NCBI GenBank assembly: GCA_035610365.1
Contig: CM069436.1
Coordinates: forward strand, 63,441,505 to 63,505,504
Origin: Aquatica leii
Taxonomy: Eukaryota > Arthropoda > Insecta > Coleoptera > Lampyridae
Direction of reading: 5' to 3'
Length of the DNA: 64,000 nucleotides
The translations under genes and the position numbers were made by a program. Positions 36,101 through 46,393 of the stretch are shown here, in pieces. Each line of letters starts with the position of its first letter. The stretch's first letter is position 1. Under the pieces are notes generated by a model. That model saw only the letters and a program-made list of their open reading frames with translations, searched no databases and had not been told where the DNA came from.

Positions 36101-39100
36101 ATAACCTAACTTTTGAGAAGTTCTTAGTTGGATTTCGATTGCTTGTTTGAGTTTTGCAATTTATCTCAAGCCCTGATGAAGCCCCTTACGAAAGTGGGCA
36201 AAACGTTGGCAGCTTCGGTTGCAACAACTATGACACGGTCCAAACCTAGAAGACATTCTAATGTTAGTATAGATTCCGGCCGTGGAAGCTTTCGCTAATA
36301 CATTAATAATCTCTACGGGGAGAATATTTCTTCCAAAACCTCCGTATTTTCCAAACTTCGCCACAAACTCGTCAAACTTTTATGCAATTTAACCTTTCTT
36401 AGTCGCTGTCGTGACCACAACATCATTCTTGCATTCCTCAGAATCAAGTTCCACATTCAGACACGTTCTTCTAAAAACATCCTACACCGTGCTAGTCTAG
36501 CATTGATACGCGAACGGATTAAGCAAACTAGGCGAGAGTTAGACACCATTTCGAAACAACTCTTTTATCTTCATCTTGAGTTGGCCAACACTCTATCCCC
36601 GGATGATTGGAAACTCTTGGACAACATTACTTACCAGCACTCTGATACCACTCTACGACTAACCACTGAAGGTCATCTCAAAAAGTTTCAATTATTGGAA
36701 TTCAAGAATCGTAAAGTTTCATCTACTACTAACTCTGTAAAGACGGTTGTCAATTTATCTAGTTTGGTTCTCTTCAGAACAGGAATCGGTGCTCTCTAAG
36801 GGTTTGAATTTTGCGGTTGCTCCCAAACGTATTCCCAAAGAAGATATTTTATGTGCTGTTGAGTCTTCTATAATACATCTTCTTCGCCACATCTCAGATC
36901 CCATTTGTATTAACACTGGTAAAATCCTTGAATCATCTAAAATTCCTAAATCCAACATTTCTAAGTCGGAAGAGTCAGCTCTAAAAAGTCTTCGTAAGAA
37001 CCCTGATATTATTGTTCTTCCAGCCGACAAAGGCAACGCCACTGTAGTTTTGAACCAAATTGATATGTTACGAAAATAAATTCTATTTTGTCTGAGGAAA
37101 CTTACGCTCTTCTAACCCACAACCCCACTTCGAGGATTAAACGTGAAGTCAGCCAAATCATCAAATCTTCCAATCTACCTCCTGAAACTAAACGTCGACT
37201 TACCCCATCAGATTCTAAACCACCTCGTCTATACGGACTCCCCAAAATTCACAGACAAGGTATTCCTTTTCGACCTTTCGTTAGTACTATCCAATCTCTT
37301 ACCTACAAGCTAGCCAAGTTCTTGTCCAACATTCTTTGCGAGTTTACAGGTAAAACCTATTCTCACATCCTCAACTCTAAGCATTTTATTCAACGTCTAG
37401 AAACTATAAAACTTGAACCCCAAGATCTTTTCGTGAGTTTTGATGTTACTTCACTTTTTACTAAAGTTCTTATTAAGGATTCGCTTATTATCATCAAACA
37501 GATTCTGTCTCAACATGGCAAGGACTTGAATTTGGTTCCTCTTATTGAAAAGTGTATATCCTCTACTTACTTCCAATTTGATAACAGGTTTTACGAACAA
37601 GTTTCTGGTGCTGCTATGGGTTCTCCTCTATCACCTGTTGTAGCTAACATTTTTATGGAATCCTTTGAAACGGTTGCCTTGGAATCATCAATCTTAAAAC
37701 CTAAAGTGTGGTTTAGATATGTTGACGACGACACGATTATTGTTTGGTCTCATGGTCATCTTGAATTGTCTAAGTTTCTTGATCATCTTAACAATCAACA
37801 CTTAGATATTAAATTTACTATGGAAATCAAAAGTAATGGTTCTCTTCCATTTCTTGACGTTTTTGTGACTCGTAAACCCGACGGACTTCTGGGCCATCCT
37901 GTTTATTGCAAACCCACCCATACAGACAGATACCTTCATGCTTCGTCTCATCATCATCCTGCACAGAAACGTTCTGTTATTGAATCTTTGGTCCATCGTG
38001 CCTTTTCTATTTGTCAACCTGAGATTCTAGACTCAGAACTCCGTCATCTTACTAGAACCTTAGTGAACAATGGTTATGTAAAGCGAGATATTCTTAGAGT
38101 TATTAATCGTCGTTTACATTCACGTACTCGATTACTTAAGGACATTTCTACTCCCAAGTTCAACCAGAAATTGCCCTTTTTACCCTACATTTACAAGGTT
38201 ACATATCAAATAGGGAAACTCCTTCGTAAAAATGGTATTAAACCCACATTCAACTCGACAGGCAAAATTTCTCAGATTCTTCCTTCTCCCAAAGACAAAT
38301 TTCCTTCACTTTCATCTCAAGGTGTACACCAAATTCCTTGTTCTTGTGGTTTAGTCTACATTCGTGAAACCGGTCGTTCCGTCATAACTCGCATTTCAGA
38401 ACATGATCGTTGTATAAGGAAAAGGTATATTTTCAAGTCTGCGGTTGCTGAACATTATTTTACTACAGGTCACAAGATAGATTTTGATAATGTTTTGTTG
38501 ATTGCCAAATCGCCATTCTTTTTCAACAGGAAATTCCGAGAAAGCATAGAAATCATCAAACACCCCAATAACTTCAATCGCGATCATGGTTTTGAACTAT
38601 CCTCTCTTTGGTTTCCGGTTATTAGTCATTTATCAAAAACACGCCCCCTAACAACCGTAACCCAATCAGGGTCGAGCTTAACCATCCGTGACGGTCCTTT
38701 TCCTTTAAATACGGAGACTATTTCTTCTTAAGTCACTTCTACAGAGTTTAGAATCTGGCTTGGTTCACAAGTTGATTATCTAACCCGGTAGTGGTTCTTT
38801 GTTAGATTTTCGTTTGCTTTTTCAAGTTTTCGTTTTCTTTCTTATCTTTTCAGAGTTTAGGTTATGGCTTGTTTCACAAGTGGATAACTTTTGAGAAGTT
38901 CTTAGTTGGATTTCGATTGCTTGTTTGAGTTTTGCGATTTATCTCACGCCCTGATGAAGCCCCTTACAAAAGTGGGCGAAACGTTGGCAGCTTCGGTTGC
39001 AACAACTATGACACGGTACAAACCCGGAAGACATTCTAATGTTAGTATAGATTGCGGCCGTAAAAGCCTTCGCTATTACATTAGCTGTTCTTGTCCATCT

Positions 39101-41808
39101 CATATTGACCCTTACATTTTGACAGTTGTTTTGTCTTAGCTTGGCCTGCTTCGATACATAGAAATGTATTACGTAAATGTGTTAAATATCTCTGAAATTA
39201 TTAACTTTAGGTATAGAGAATGGTTTTACCAATCAAAAGGTAATTAAAAAAAAATTATGAAAGACATACATAGTGTTTCACTGAAAATAAGAAAGTTATT
39301 AACTGTAAGTAAATGACTATAGAGATGGAAACGTTAAAAGCTGATTTTATACCAGCGTAATTCAAATGAGTTTTGAATAAACCGCGGACTAAAATCACAA
39401 CGTATAAAAATTGTTAGATAACAATGTCAGTGCAAATGTGAAAATGCCACCAGAGTAAACTACTGGACGGTCCTTTCACCCTTTCGGGACTTTTCAGCAG
39501 TGGGAGAACACTGTACTGTACTTTTATAAATGAATTGACAGTCCTATAGTTTTATATTAATCAATGAAGTGATCATGATGGGAGAAATACGATGGCAGAG
39601 CCATTCCATAGTATAATTTACTATGCATGAATAATAGTAAGTAAATGGTTGTTTGTTCGTTAAGTGTTGTCACTTATTTTGACAATAAAACGTAGAATAG
39701 CAAAATTTTTGTTTATAATTCAGTTATATGTGGTCTTATTTTTGGTTAAGAATACTTTCTATTTTGTGCATTATTAAACATTCTTGTTTGGTTAAAGGTT
39801 TCTTATAGTAATCTAATTCTTTTTGTAATTTATTCAAGAGGGATTATACATATTAGCACGCTTACACTATAAGCACAAATATTTGTATTTATGTTTCAAT
39901 CTGTATTTGATAAACTAAATAGATTAAATTATTATTTGCTTTTTTTTCTATCTTTACATCAAGTAAAAGTAGACTACCATTATCTTCTTTTTCAATACTA
40001 AACTTGATGTTTGAATGTTGATTGTCTTAGAATTTAAAAGTTATAGATTTCCATTTTTCTCTTGATTAGATAGTCTAATAGCTGTAAACATTTTTTTAGA
40101 ATTTTTACATTGACCACGTACCACATTTTTCCTTTAATGTTCTAGATCTCAGTTGACACTAGACATTTTTACTGGCATCATGTTTTTTACTCGCGCTAAT
40201 GTTTTGGTTTTTAATTTAATTTTTTTGAATTTTCTATCTAAAGGTGCTATTGTCGCATTTAATAAAACTCGCACGCTTATATTATCTGGCAAATGTTAAA
40301 AAAAAATGCACAATTAATATAAAAAGTATTTATTATTTTTAATAGAATACATACTTTTTATAAAATTTGTTTATTCTCTTTTGAATTATGTTTTTCTTAG
40401 TTTTTGTTTATACATGCCGTGCAAGTTATAATGAACTTCGCAACCATATTTTTTCTATTACTAGAATTATTAAAATTTTTCTAGCTGTTACTGAATCAAA
40501 TTTAAAATTTAAGGTATTAATTTCAAAATTAAAATCAAGTTAGTGATTGTGACAGTTGTCATTAGCTTAATAGAATTAATTTTGACATAATTCTTAATTG
40601 TGATTTAGAATACAAAAATAAATTAATAACGTTAAATAATAAAGTTTTTTTTTGCTTAAGTTACCAAAATTGTTTAAAAGATTACTTTAAGCATTGATTA
40701 TATATAAAATTTATTTAATTCAGTAAGATTTACATTCAGTTATGAACGATTTAAAGTTTTAAAATAGCATTAAATAAAATCTCTTGCCTTTGGTAGATGG
40801 CTTTGAAAACACTATTTTTTTTAAGACTTTTATAGAATTATTACAAATTGTAAATACGTTCATTATTATTAAGATGAAATATTATTTACCTGCACTTAAG
40901 TGTTGCTTCACAACCTACTATTATACGTAATAATGAAAGTCTATACAACTAGTAGTAGAATAGTATATTAAAATATAAGTTAAAGAAGGCAAAATATTCA
41001 AACACGTATTTAGGATAAGTGTTTGAATAGCCTTCTGCAACAAATGTTTTATACTATTTTGTCTATTTTGGTCGATATTTACATTATTTATTAAATTTAA
41101 AATGTTCACTCTAATACTAAAATGCGTGCGTGAAAGAGTAATTTTAAAACCGAAATAGAGAAAAACTATTTTTTCTATGTAAACTTAGCTTGTCAATAGC
41201 AAATCATATATTCGTGTTTTTATGCGAGAAATTTAACTTGATTCTCGCAATTAAAAAACCGCGTATAGTAATCATATTCTATAGCTCATAATATATGGTA
41301 AACAATATCTAAATGTTTTAGTGATAACACGAAAACAGAAGTATTTCCTTATGTTACTTTATACTGAGTTATAATACAAATAAGCAGTTAATTAATTCAA
41401 TTAAATTTACGCAAACTAAAATAAACTTAAAACTTACCTTTGTCTCACATAATTGAAACGAATTTGTGGATAGTAGGAAATTGACCACGCCGCAAAGTAT
41501 ATCCATCCAACTAACATCGATATAGTAATCAAAGCATTTTGCTTATAAACCGTCACTTCTAAAAATAAATTACTTACACTAAAACAAAAAACATTAATCA
41601 ATAACAATACAATTACTTAATTTATCAATACTCTAAGTTATCTGTCGCATTTGCATAAATGTGTGTATATCCTGGAGATTTGGCCATTATTTTAAACAAA
41701 TACTGTTTTTCGTTGGTGACGTTCAAAACAATACTTGGCGGAATTACTTCAGCTATGTCATTATGTTGTACATTAAAATTTATAGTCACTTGAGACATGT
41801 TAAAATAT
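30102..41808 (-). CDS. Ctns: Cystinosin homologue (lysosomal cystine/H+ symporter), six exons seen
   Basis: Spliced minus-strand gene. Exons: 41808-41632, 41578-41438, 30893-30794, 30739-30446, 30396-30279, 30229-30102 (stop). All junctions are GT-AG and every exon phase agrees with the next, giving about 318 residues against roughly 367 in human cystinosin; the signal-peptide part is not certain. Order of parts: a luminal N-terminal domain (NDIAEVIPPSIVLNVTN, SPGYTHIYANAT with N-glycosylation sites), then the seven-helix PQ-loop region: VGWIYFAAWSISYYPQI (first PQ loop), INDVLFSF, WLDFLNFCSYV, TPQVYLNYKQKATVGFSIG (second PQ loop), VLLDTVGG, SKFGLGLYSVIFD. Acidic residues that carry protons in the human protein appear conserved (D in INDV, LLDT and IFDT). 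The C-terminus ends SSYELQ where vertebrates have the lysosomal GYDQL signal. The protein exports cystine from lysosomes. The third intron position holds a 10.5-kb transposon cluster. Assignment is by remembered family sequence and is strong. Confidence 0.9.
30897..31764. other. Intronic AT-rich stretch
   Basis: Start of the 10.5-kb intron (30894-41437) of the cystinosin homologue. No coding signal or repeat end recognised. Confidence 0.5.
31765..33400 (+). mobile_element. Ty3/gypsy-like LTR retrotransposon remnant (fossil)
   Basis: Two direct repeats starting TGTCGGAG, at 31765-31884 and from 33090 onward, look like parts of the left and right LTRs; the right one may run to about 33400. Between them lie integrase segments: a zinc-binding HHCC-type region with NCLVCKTSKNK, a core with FVIIDDITKFV, and a later TGFSPVELLFG block. 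Gag, protease and reverse transcriptase are not visible. The element is broken in several places and is old judging by the divergence of the two repeats. It lies inside the cystinosin intron, antisense to the gene. Confidence 0.7.
33780..35095 (+). pseudogene. Tc1/mariner-like transposase remnant, split by a foldback element
   Basis: The left part (about 33780-34048) encodes a stretch with LTDEATFHKSGSVNRHNFHYY, carrying the first catalytic aspartate, and MYLHFLQNVLPG. The right part (about 34809-35095) resumes with RNRLWFQQNG-like, NQWIGRNG, then SPDLT and a region equivalent to DFFLWGYVKDVVYKKPP, close to the third catalytic residue. Stops and frame changes are frequent, so this is an old dead copy. 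The gap between the halves is exactly the foldback element at 34049-34799. A related transposase remnant is at 57862-58060. Inverted-repeat ends were not found. The exact clade is uncertain. Confidence 0.7.
34049..34799. mobile_element. Foldback-type element with 16-bp tandem repeats in its ends
   Basis: The left end contains about seven units of 16 bp built on gacgcgagttcatctt (about 34095-34212); the right end (about 34645-34750) has about six units of the same kind in inverted orientation. Both ends share TTTCGACGCGACCAC near their outer edge. The middle is AT-rich and non-coding. A 9-bp near-identical repeat, ccgggatta (34040-34048) and ccggcatta (34800-34808), flanks it and is the likely target duplication; a 9-bp duplication is what MULE-type transposases make. 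It interrupts the mariner-like transposase. Confidence 0.78.
35162..36303 (+). mobile_element. Penelope-like element, 5'-inverted truncated copy
   Basis: 35162-35410 is the antisense of the region just upstream of the GIY-YIG domain (it encodes, on the minus strand, VHRAFSICQL and LRHLTRTLVNNGYVKRDI). At about 35411 the orientation flips and 35411-35954 continues in sense through the GIY-YIG domain (VYQIPCSC, YIGETGRS) to the stop. 35955-36303 is the 3' tail with the hammerhead-like core (CTGATGA near 36173). The inverted 5' part is the kind of product made when two primings occur on one RNA. It abuts the next copy directly at 36303/36304, giving a tandem arrangement. Confidence 0.88.
36304..39081 (+). 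mobile_element. Penelope-like retroelement, nearly full length
   Basis: About 2.78 kb. Coding capacity spans about 36340-38731 and is spread over segments 36503-36799, 36747-37079 and 37088-38731, so the copy is broken in about two places. The long segment has a reverse transcriptase (FDVTSLFTKV; SGAAMGSPLSPVVANIFME region; catalytic YVDD box in WFRYVDDDTIIVW; LPFLDVFVTR) followed by a GIY-YIG endonuclease (HQIPCSC, then LVYIRETGRS, where other copies have YIGETGRS). The 3' tail 38732-39081 contains the hammerhead-like core (38951-38982). Penelope-like elements prime reverse transcription at chromosomal nicks; they lack LTR integrase and capsid. Here it sits in the cystinosin intron, antisense to the gene, and directly follows a truncated copy, a common layout for this class. 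Confidence 0.9.
39335..39640 (-). repeat. Hammerhead-bearing repeat, copy 2
   Basis: Same order of motifs as 10189-10505: a region with ttgaataa and acaacgtataaa, gtgaaaatgccaccagagta, the ribozyme, and a gatggcagagc motif near the far end followed by a tactatgca stretch. Single unit, diverged. Located in the cystinosin intron. Confidence 0.7.
39462..39502 (-). ncRNA. Hammerhead ribozyme, decayed copy
   Basis: Minus strand: stem I ACUG paired with CAGU, core CUGAAAA (consensus CUGANGA, so one core change), stem II CCC/GGG with a GAAA loop, GAAAG, loop GACC, triplet GUC. The core change and the mismatch in helix III suggest poor or no activity. Confidence 0.5.
39641..41437. other. Intronic AT-rich stretch
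   Basis: Remainder of the 10.5-kb cystinosin intron up to the donor at 41437. No gene or repeat family recognised; the frame at 40921-41109 is without family signature. Confidence 0.5.
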
Positions 41809-41890
41809 CTGTAAACAATTTTTAAATCTTAGAAGTGATTATACAAAAAACTACGTACTGAACATTTAGAGTAAAATACTTTTTTCGTAC

Positions 41891-41947
41891 CATTTTATAA
41901 TGAGATTTTCAGGCGATATAGATAGGTATGCTTTGACTTTATAAAAC
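41891..41947 (-). CDS. Ctns: Candidate upstream exon of the cystinosin homologue
   Basis: A 57-bp minus-strand block bounded by a good acceptor (tttgcag) and a donor (gtacga). Its only open frame contains YLSISPENLIIK, plausible for the luminal domain just before NDIAEV. However, joining it to the exon that starts at 41808 creates a TGA across the junction. Either another splice choice is used, the block is not an exon, translation starts at an ATG in the next exon (41798), or this allele is damaged. Further 5' exons, including a signal peptide, were not found. Confidence 0.35.
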
Positions 41948-42839
41948 CTGCAAAATGTAAAAAATGTATATGTAGTTAATGTTTAGCAAAGAACATTTAT
42001 AGAGTGTTTTATACATAATTTATATTACTTGTACTACTGATTATATATAAAGATATTCTATATATATGTGTTGGTCTAACTTTTTTAAATTTTCAACTGT
42101 AGATAGGTCGACTCGTAACCAGGACCTTAGTATCTACTGGCGGGGACTAGTTATATAACACTTCTTTCGCTTAATATAAAGTTTTTTGTACATGTGTTTA
42201 TGTGTTAAGATTTAATCCTGTTTTCATTGCTGGGTATTTGTTTAATATTGTTATATAAACCTAAATTATGTAATTATCTTGCATTTACATTAAGTTAGAG
42301 AACCGGAGGAATGTTTTTTTTAACTACCAAACATGGAAACCTTTGATTAAAAAAATAGCAGTTACTTGAATAAAAATTATCATTTTTTTTGCCGTGTGTT
42401 TTATATAACTTACTATAACTTTCTTACAATTTGAGACTAAACATTGTATACCAAACCTAATACAACCTAGAAGAAAAAAGAAAAGGTAGTTCAAAGATGT
42501 CGCTGCAAATTTTTGATTAGCTGGTTATAATTTTCAAATCTTATCGAGCTACATCAAAAGTACTTTTACCAAAGTGCTTCTGCGTCGAAATGTGCTGTGT
42601 TTTAACGGTTGTTTGCCTTTCAAATTACACAAGTTTACAAAATTTTTGTAAATAAGTTTACCAATAATATAGTATAAAATCTTAGTTATTTTAATTTAAG
42701 CTACATGACAATAAACGTTTACCATATTTATAGCTATTTACAGTTATTGTTTATACATAGTACCATATATGATAAGATTGCTCTACTGTCAATCTTTTGC
42801 TAATCGTTATATTATAACTATTGTATGCGTATATAAAGC
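41948..42839. other. Non-coding stretch upstream of the cystinosin exons
   Basis: AT-rich. Missing 5' exons or the promoter of the cystinosin homologue may lie here or further right, but no signal peptide-like frame with splice sites was recognised. Confidence 0.4.
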
Positions 42840-43020
42840 TATATAGTTAGTTAATGCAATTGCATTAGAGCGTATCTCTTATTACTGATGAACCCCAACA
42901 GAAGCATTGGTAGCATTTGCACAATTGCATTGACATTACTTTAACCCCAATGACTTTTAAGTTGTGGCTTTATCTCGCAGCTTTATTCAAAGCTATTTTG
43001 AATTACGCGTATATAAATCA
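42840..43020 (+). repeat. Hammerhead-bearing repeat, inverted degenerate copy
   Basis: Reverse orientation relative to the other copies. It shares gcattagagcgtatc, gcatttgcacaattgcattg, accccaatgac and the tttatctcgcagc region with the complement of 10189-10440. The ribozyme part is only partly kept (ACTGATGA, then aacccc); the GAAAC and GUC elements are not recognisable. Confidence 0.6.
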
Positions 43021-43021
43021 A

Positions 43022-43705
43022 CTAGCTGTACCCTGCCACGCTTCGCAGTGGCACATTGTAATTGAATGGTTGACATTTGTATTAATTAATAATTGCTAGT
43101 TTTAATGTAATTATATTTATATACATTAAAAGTGAGGTTAATCCAAAATAAATAATATAATTACGTCCACGTGTTAGATGTAATAAAAAAGATATAACCA
43201 CTCACTTCTGTTAGAAATCCACTTGAATTATAATAAGTCCTTTTATTTTACCTGTCAGTTAATAATATTTTTACTGTCCATCTTTGATATAAAATATAAC
43301 CTCTACTTACGATTTGGTGAAAGGCGCAGTTCGATCACAACACTGTCACACATTTAAGTGAATGTTTAATTCAGATTGTATAATAATCAGAATCAGATGC
43401 AAATTTTTTTGTAAATAAACAATGTAATTGGGAACGAAATTGTTTCTCATGTGACATTATTATTTCGGTTGTCAGCGAGTGTTTTCCTAGCTTATGGCAG
43501 ATGGCGCGGTCACTGGTAAACAGCTGATCGTTAAAAAAATTATTTTCTCGCGGTCGCAGATATGTGACTGATGCAAAAAATATATAAAAACAATCCTTGA
43601 TGCGGATTTTATATCATGTTAAAATTTCAACTCAATCGGTGCAGAACTTTTTGAGTTTTTGAAGCGTACACAAACCAACATAACATTTTTATATATATAG
43701 ATTTA
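43022..43705 (+). repeat. Interspersed repeat of uncertain class
   Basis: Starts with ctagctgtaccctgccacgc followed by ttcgcagtggcac, and ends with aagcgtacacaaaccaacat, a tttttatatatatag stretch. These end motifs are of a type widespread in arthropod genomes; I recall the pattern but not a firm class name. It is non-coding and directly follows the hammerhead-repeat copy. Confidence 0.4.
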
Positions 43706-44839
43706 CCACGTTTACCGCCGTTATAGCTATTTAAAGTTATCGTTTATACATAGCACCTATTCTGCTATCAATCGTTGGCTAAATAATACTTTTACAGAAG
43801 TAGTAAATAAAAAATCTCAGATAAAAGTGTTTTTAACACAAATGGCAAAGCAAAATATTTACACTTTTGTTTAATACACTCTGTTTTACATTACAATAGC
43901 GTGTCGACCGTATTGAAACGTCCAGAAACATTTAGAACAGTCAAGACAATTATTGAAGAAGATAGAATATTTTAGTTCCAGATAAGTTAAAAATATAAAA
44001 GGTAGCCAGTTTTAAAATCTTAGGCGCAACGTAAATTTTGACAACTGGGCAAGTGCACAAAATATCGTAACAATAAATAATTACCGGCATACGCTAAAGT
44101 TACTTAAATAGAGGGCTAAATATTGTAAACCGTATTTGTGTATGAGTTTATGTGCAAACCCAAAGGTTTGTTCGTAAATTCTGTTTTCGAATCAAAATTC
44201 GAAAACAGAATTTACGAACTTTTATTACGGAAAACACTTTTTAAGATTTTTCAAGATGGTATACTATCCGAGAAAACAATATACAGAATATTGGAAAACC
44301 AGTTACATTGCGTGCTTTTAAAAAAACGTTAGAATACCTGTTAGAACTATTTCTTTAGAAAGGAGCAAATTAGAAAAGATACGGAAAAGATTTTGTTTTG
44401 TAAATGTGTATATACCATCCTTAGCAGTATTCTTATATGTATTAGTACTAAAACCAAATGCTGAATGATTAAACTATGTGATAGATCTGACACTCAGGAA
44501 GAATACTCAGAAAAAATTAGTTGCTACAAGAAATTTATGAGTTAAAACAAAATTAAAACAAACTGTTAGTACGAATAGATGTAATTTTGAACCGGCTTTG
44601 ACATATATGAACAAAAAAATTACAGTTACGAGAACGTGCTACATCATCGTATCCGCATTAAGGTAAGTAAAGATGAAATTAATAAGACATATTGCTGTAT
44701 TTGTAAAAAAACTAATAATTATATTATTTAAATATTACAGTTACACATATTCTCAATGAATTGCAATTGGAATTTATGCAAAGAGACCGACAACCAACAA
44801 GTAGACAAAACCATTTGCCAGAAAAAGTGTATCGAGATC
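43706..44839. other. Non-coding stretch with one long hairpin
   Basis: No gene recognised. The only structure is the perfect inverted repeat at 44170-44219, listed separately. Confidence 0.5.
44170..44219. repeat. Perfect 23-bp inverted repeat, 4-bp loop
   Basis: Arms 44170-44192 and 44197-44219 are perfectly complementary (arm begins gttcgtaaattctgttttcg), separated by caaa. No uridine run follows, and its context is non-coding. Its role is unknown. Confidence 0.85.
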
Positions 44840-44863
44840 ATTATTATTATTATTATTATTATT
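44840..44863. repeat. (ATT)n tail of Dong-like LINE copy 1
   Basis: Eight ATT units; on the element's strand this is (AAT)n after the 3' end. Confidence 0.85.
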
Positions 44864-46352
44864 CTAGTCTCTCACTGTAGTGGTGTTTGTAAGCCATGTG
44901 ACGGACCGGGGCCAAGTCACATGTCTGTCTATTGCATGAACTTTCTGACTATTGTTGTTGTTTTTAGAATTACTGCTTTTTGTATGTTGGTATGAATGTA
45001 TAGTGGGAGATCTATTGTTTTTAAGTGTTGCTTGAATGATTTTGTTGTTATACCTGTCACAGACATTATAATTGGTACTATTGTTATTTTTTCTTGTTTC
45101 CATACTTCTTTAATTTCTGTTGCAAGAGGTGTGTATTTTTCGATCTTTTCGGTTTCTTTTTGGACTATGTTGCTGTCGTTGGGTATGGCAATATCTATAA
45201 TGTATGTATGCTTTTGTGTTTTATTTAATAGTGTGATATCAGGTCTATTGCATATTATCGTTTTATCTGTGTGTAGTGTTCTATCCCAGTATAGTTTACA
45301 GTTTTCGTTTTCTAGTATAGTTTCGGGTGTGTATTTGTAATATGGTGTTTGTGTTTGTATTAAGCCGTATTTAAGTGCAAGTTCTTGATGGATGATTTTG
45401 CTGCTGTGTTGTGTCTATCGGTGTAGTCTGTTCCTGCTAGTAGTTTGCAACCTCCTGTAATGTGTTCTATTGTTTCTGGGTATTGGTGGCATTTTCGGCA
45501 TGTGTCTGTTTCAATTTTTTCTTTTAATATGTACTTTCTGTAGTTTTTTGTGGCTATTACTTTATCTTGGATGGCTAGGACGAATCCTTCTGTTTCTGGA
45601 AAAAGTTGACCTGAGTGCAGCCATTTGTATGACAGTTGTGTGTCTATGTGCGGGTTTTGCATTATGTTATAATGGTTGCCGTGTAATGCTTTTCTTGCCC
45701 AAATGTCTTTTTTGTGTTGTAATGTGTTTGTTTCGGTGTTTTCCTGAATGTCGTTTTGATGTAGGTTGAGTGGGGTGTATCCTTTGTCTGCTTTTTTGTT
45801 TGCTTGATGTAGCGAGGTGTTTTTGTTTATGAAATATTTTTTAAGTTTTGTATTTGTGTGTTGTGTAATGTTTGTATATCTACGAGTCCTCTTCCCCTTC
45901 TTTCCTGGTTATTGTAATTCTTTCAATGCATGAGTTTGGATGCAGTTTGCGATGTTCTGTTAATTTTGTTCTGTTAACTCGGTTTAACTCTGTTAGATCC
46001 GTGTCTGACCATTTGACGATGCCAAATGAGTATGTCAAGAGTGGAATCGCGTATGTGTTGACTGCCTTAATGATGTTTTTGGCGTTAAGTTTTGATTTAA
46101 GCACAAGTGTAAGCCTTTGCTTGGATTTCTTTTAAGTTGTTGTTTGATGTGCGAGTGATTTAAGCTGGTGTTTTGTTCAAAGCCGAGATATTTGTATGTC
46201 TCCTGTGGTTCTAGATTTTCAAATGCTTCATTGTTTAGTGTTTCTGTAACGTTCTGTTGTTTGTATTTTCCTTTTTCTATGTGCAGCATTTTGCATTTGT
46301 TGATGCCAAACTCCATGCATGTGTCTTGTGTGAATTCTTTTGTTATTTGTAG
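44864..46352 (-). mobile_element. Dong/R4-like LINE, truncated copy 1
   Basis: Minus strand, 5'-truncated. From 5' to 3': 46316-46035 with the end of the reverse transcriptase (GINKCKMLHIEKGKY, YKYLGFEQN), 46104-45880 with the thumb region (AIPLLTYSFGIVKWSDTDL), and 45662-45360 with the zinc knuckle CRKCHQYPETIEHITGGC (C-X2-C-X8-H-X4-C) typical of LINEs that use a restriction-like endonuclease. The nuclease region proper lies in other frames from 45360 down to about 45110. Several frame changes show it is dead. It is flanked on both sides by (ATT)n. Plus-strand frames such as 45470-45769 are shadows. Confidence 0.8.
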
Positions 46353-46393
46353 TATTATTATTATTATATTATATTATTATTATTATTATTATT
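46353..46393. repeat. (ATT)n run between the two Dong-like copies
   Basis: ATT units with one ATATT irregularity; it is at once the 5' boundary of copy 1 and the 3' tail of copy 2. Confidence 0.85.

Noticed and set aside
42892-42920. Fourth hammerhead at 42.9 kb
   Set aside because: Only the CTGATGA half is recognisable; GAAAC, the cleavage triplet and stem I are absent, so it is kept as a repeat copy but not as a ribozyme.
45470-45769. Plus-strand membrane-like frames at 44996-45340, 45470-45769, 45872-46135, 46455-46676, 47005-47304 and 47392-47694
   Set aside because: All are antisense shadows of the Dong-like LINE coding regions; hydrophobicity comes from reading lysine/asparagine codons backwards.
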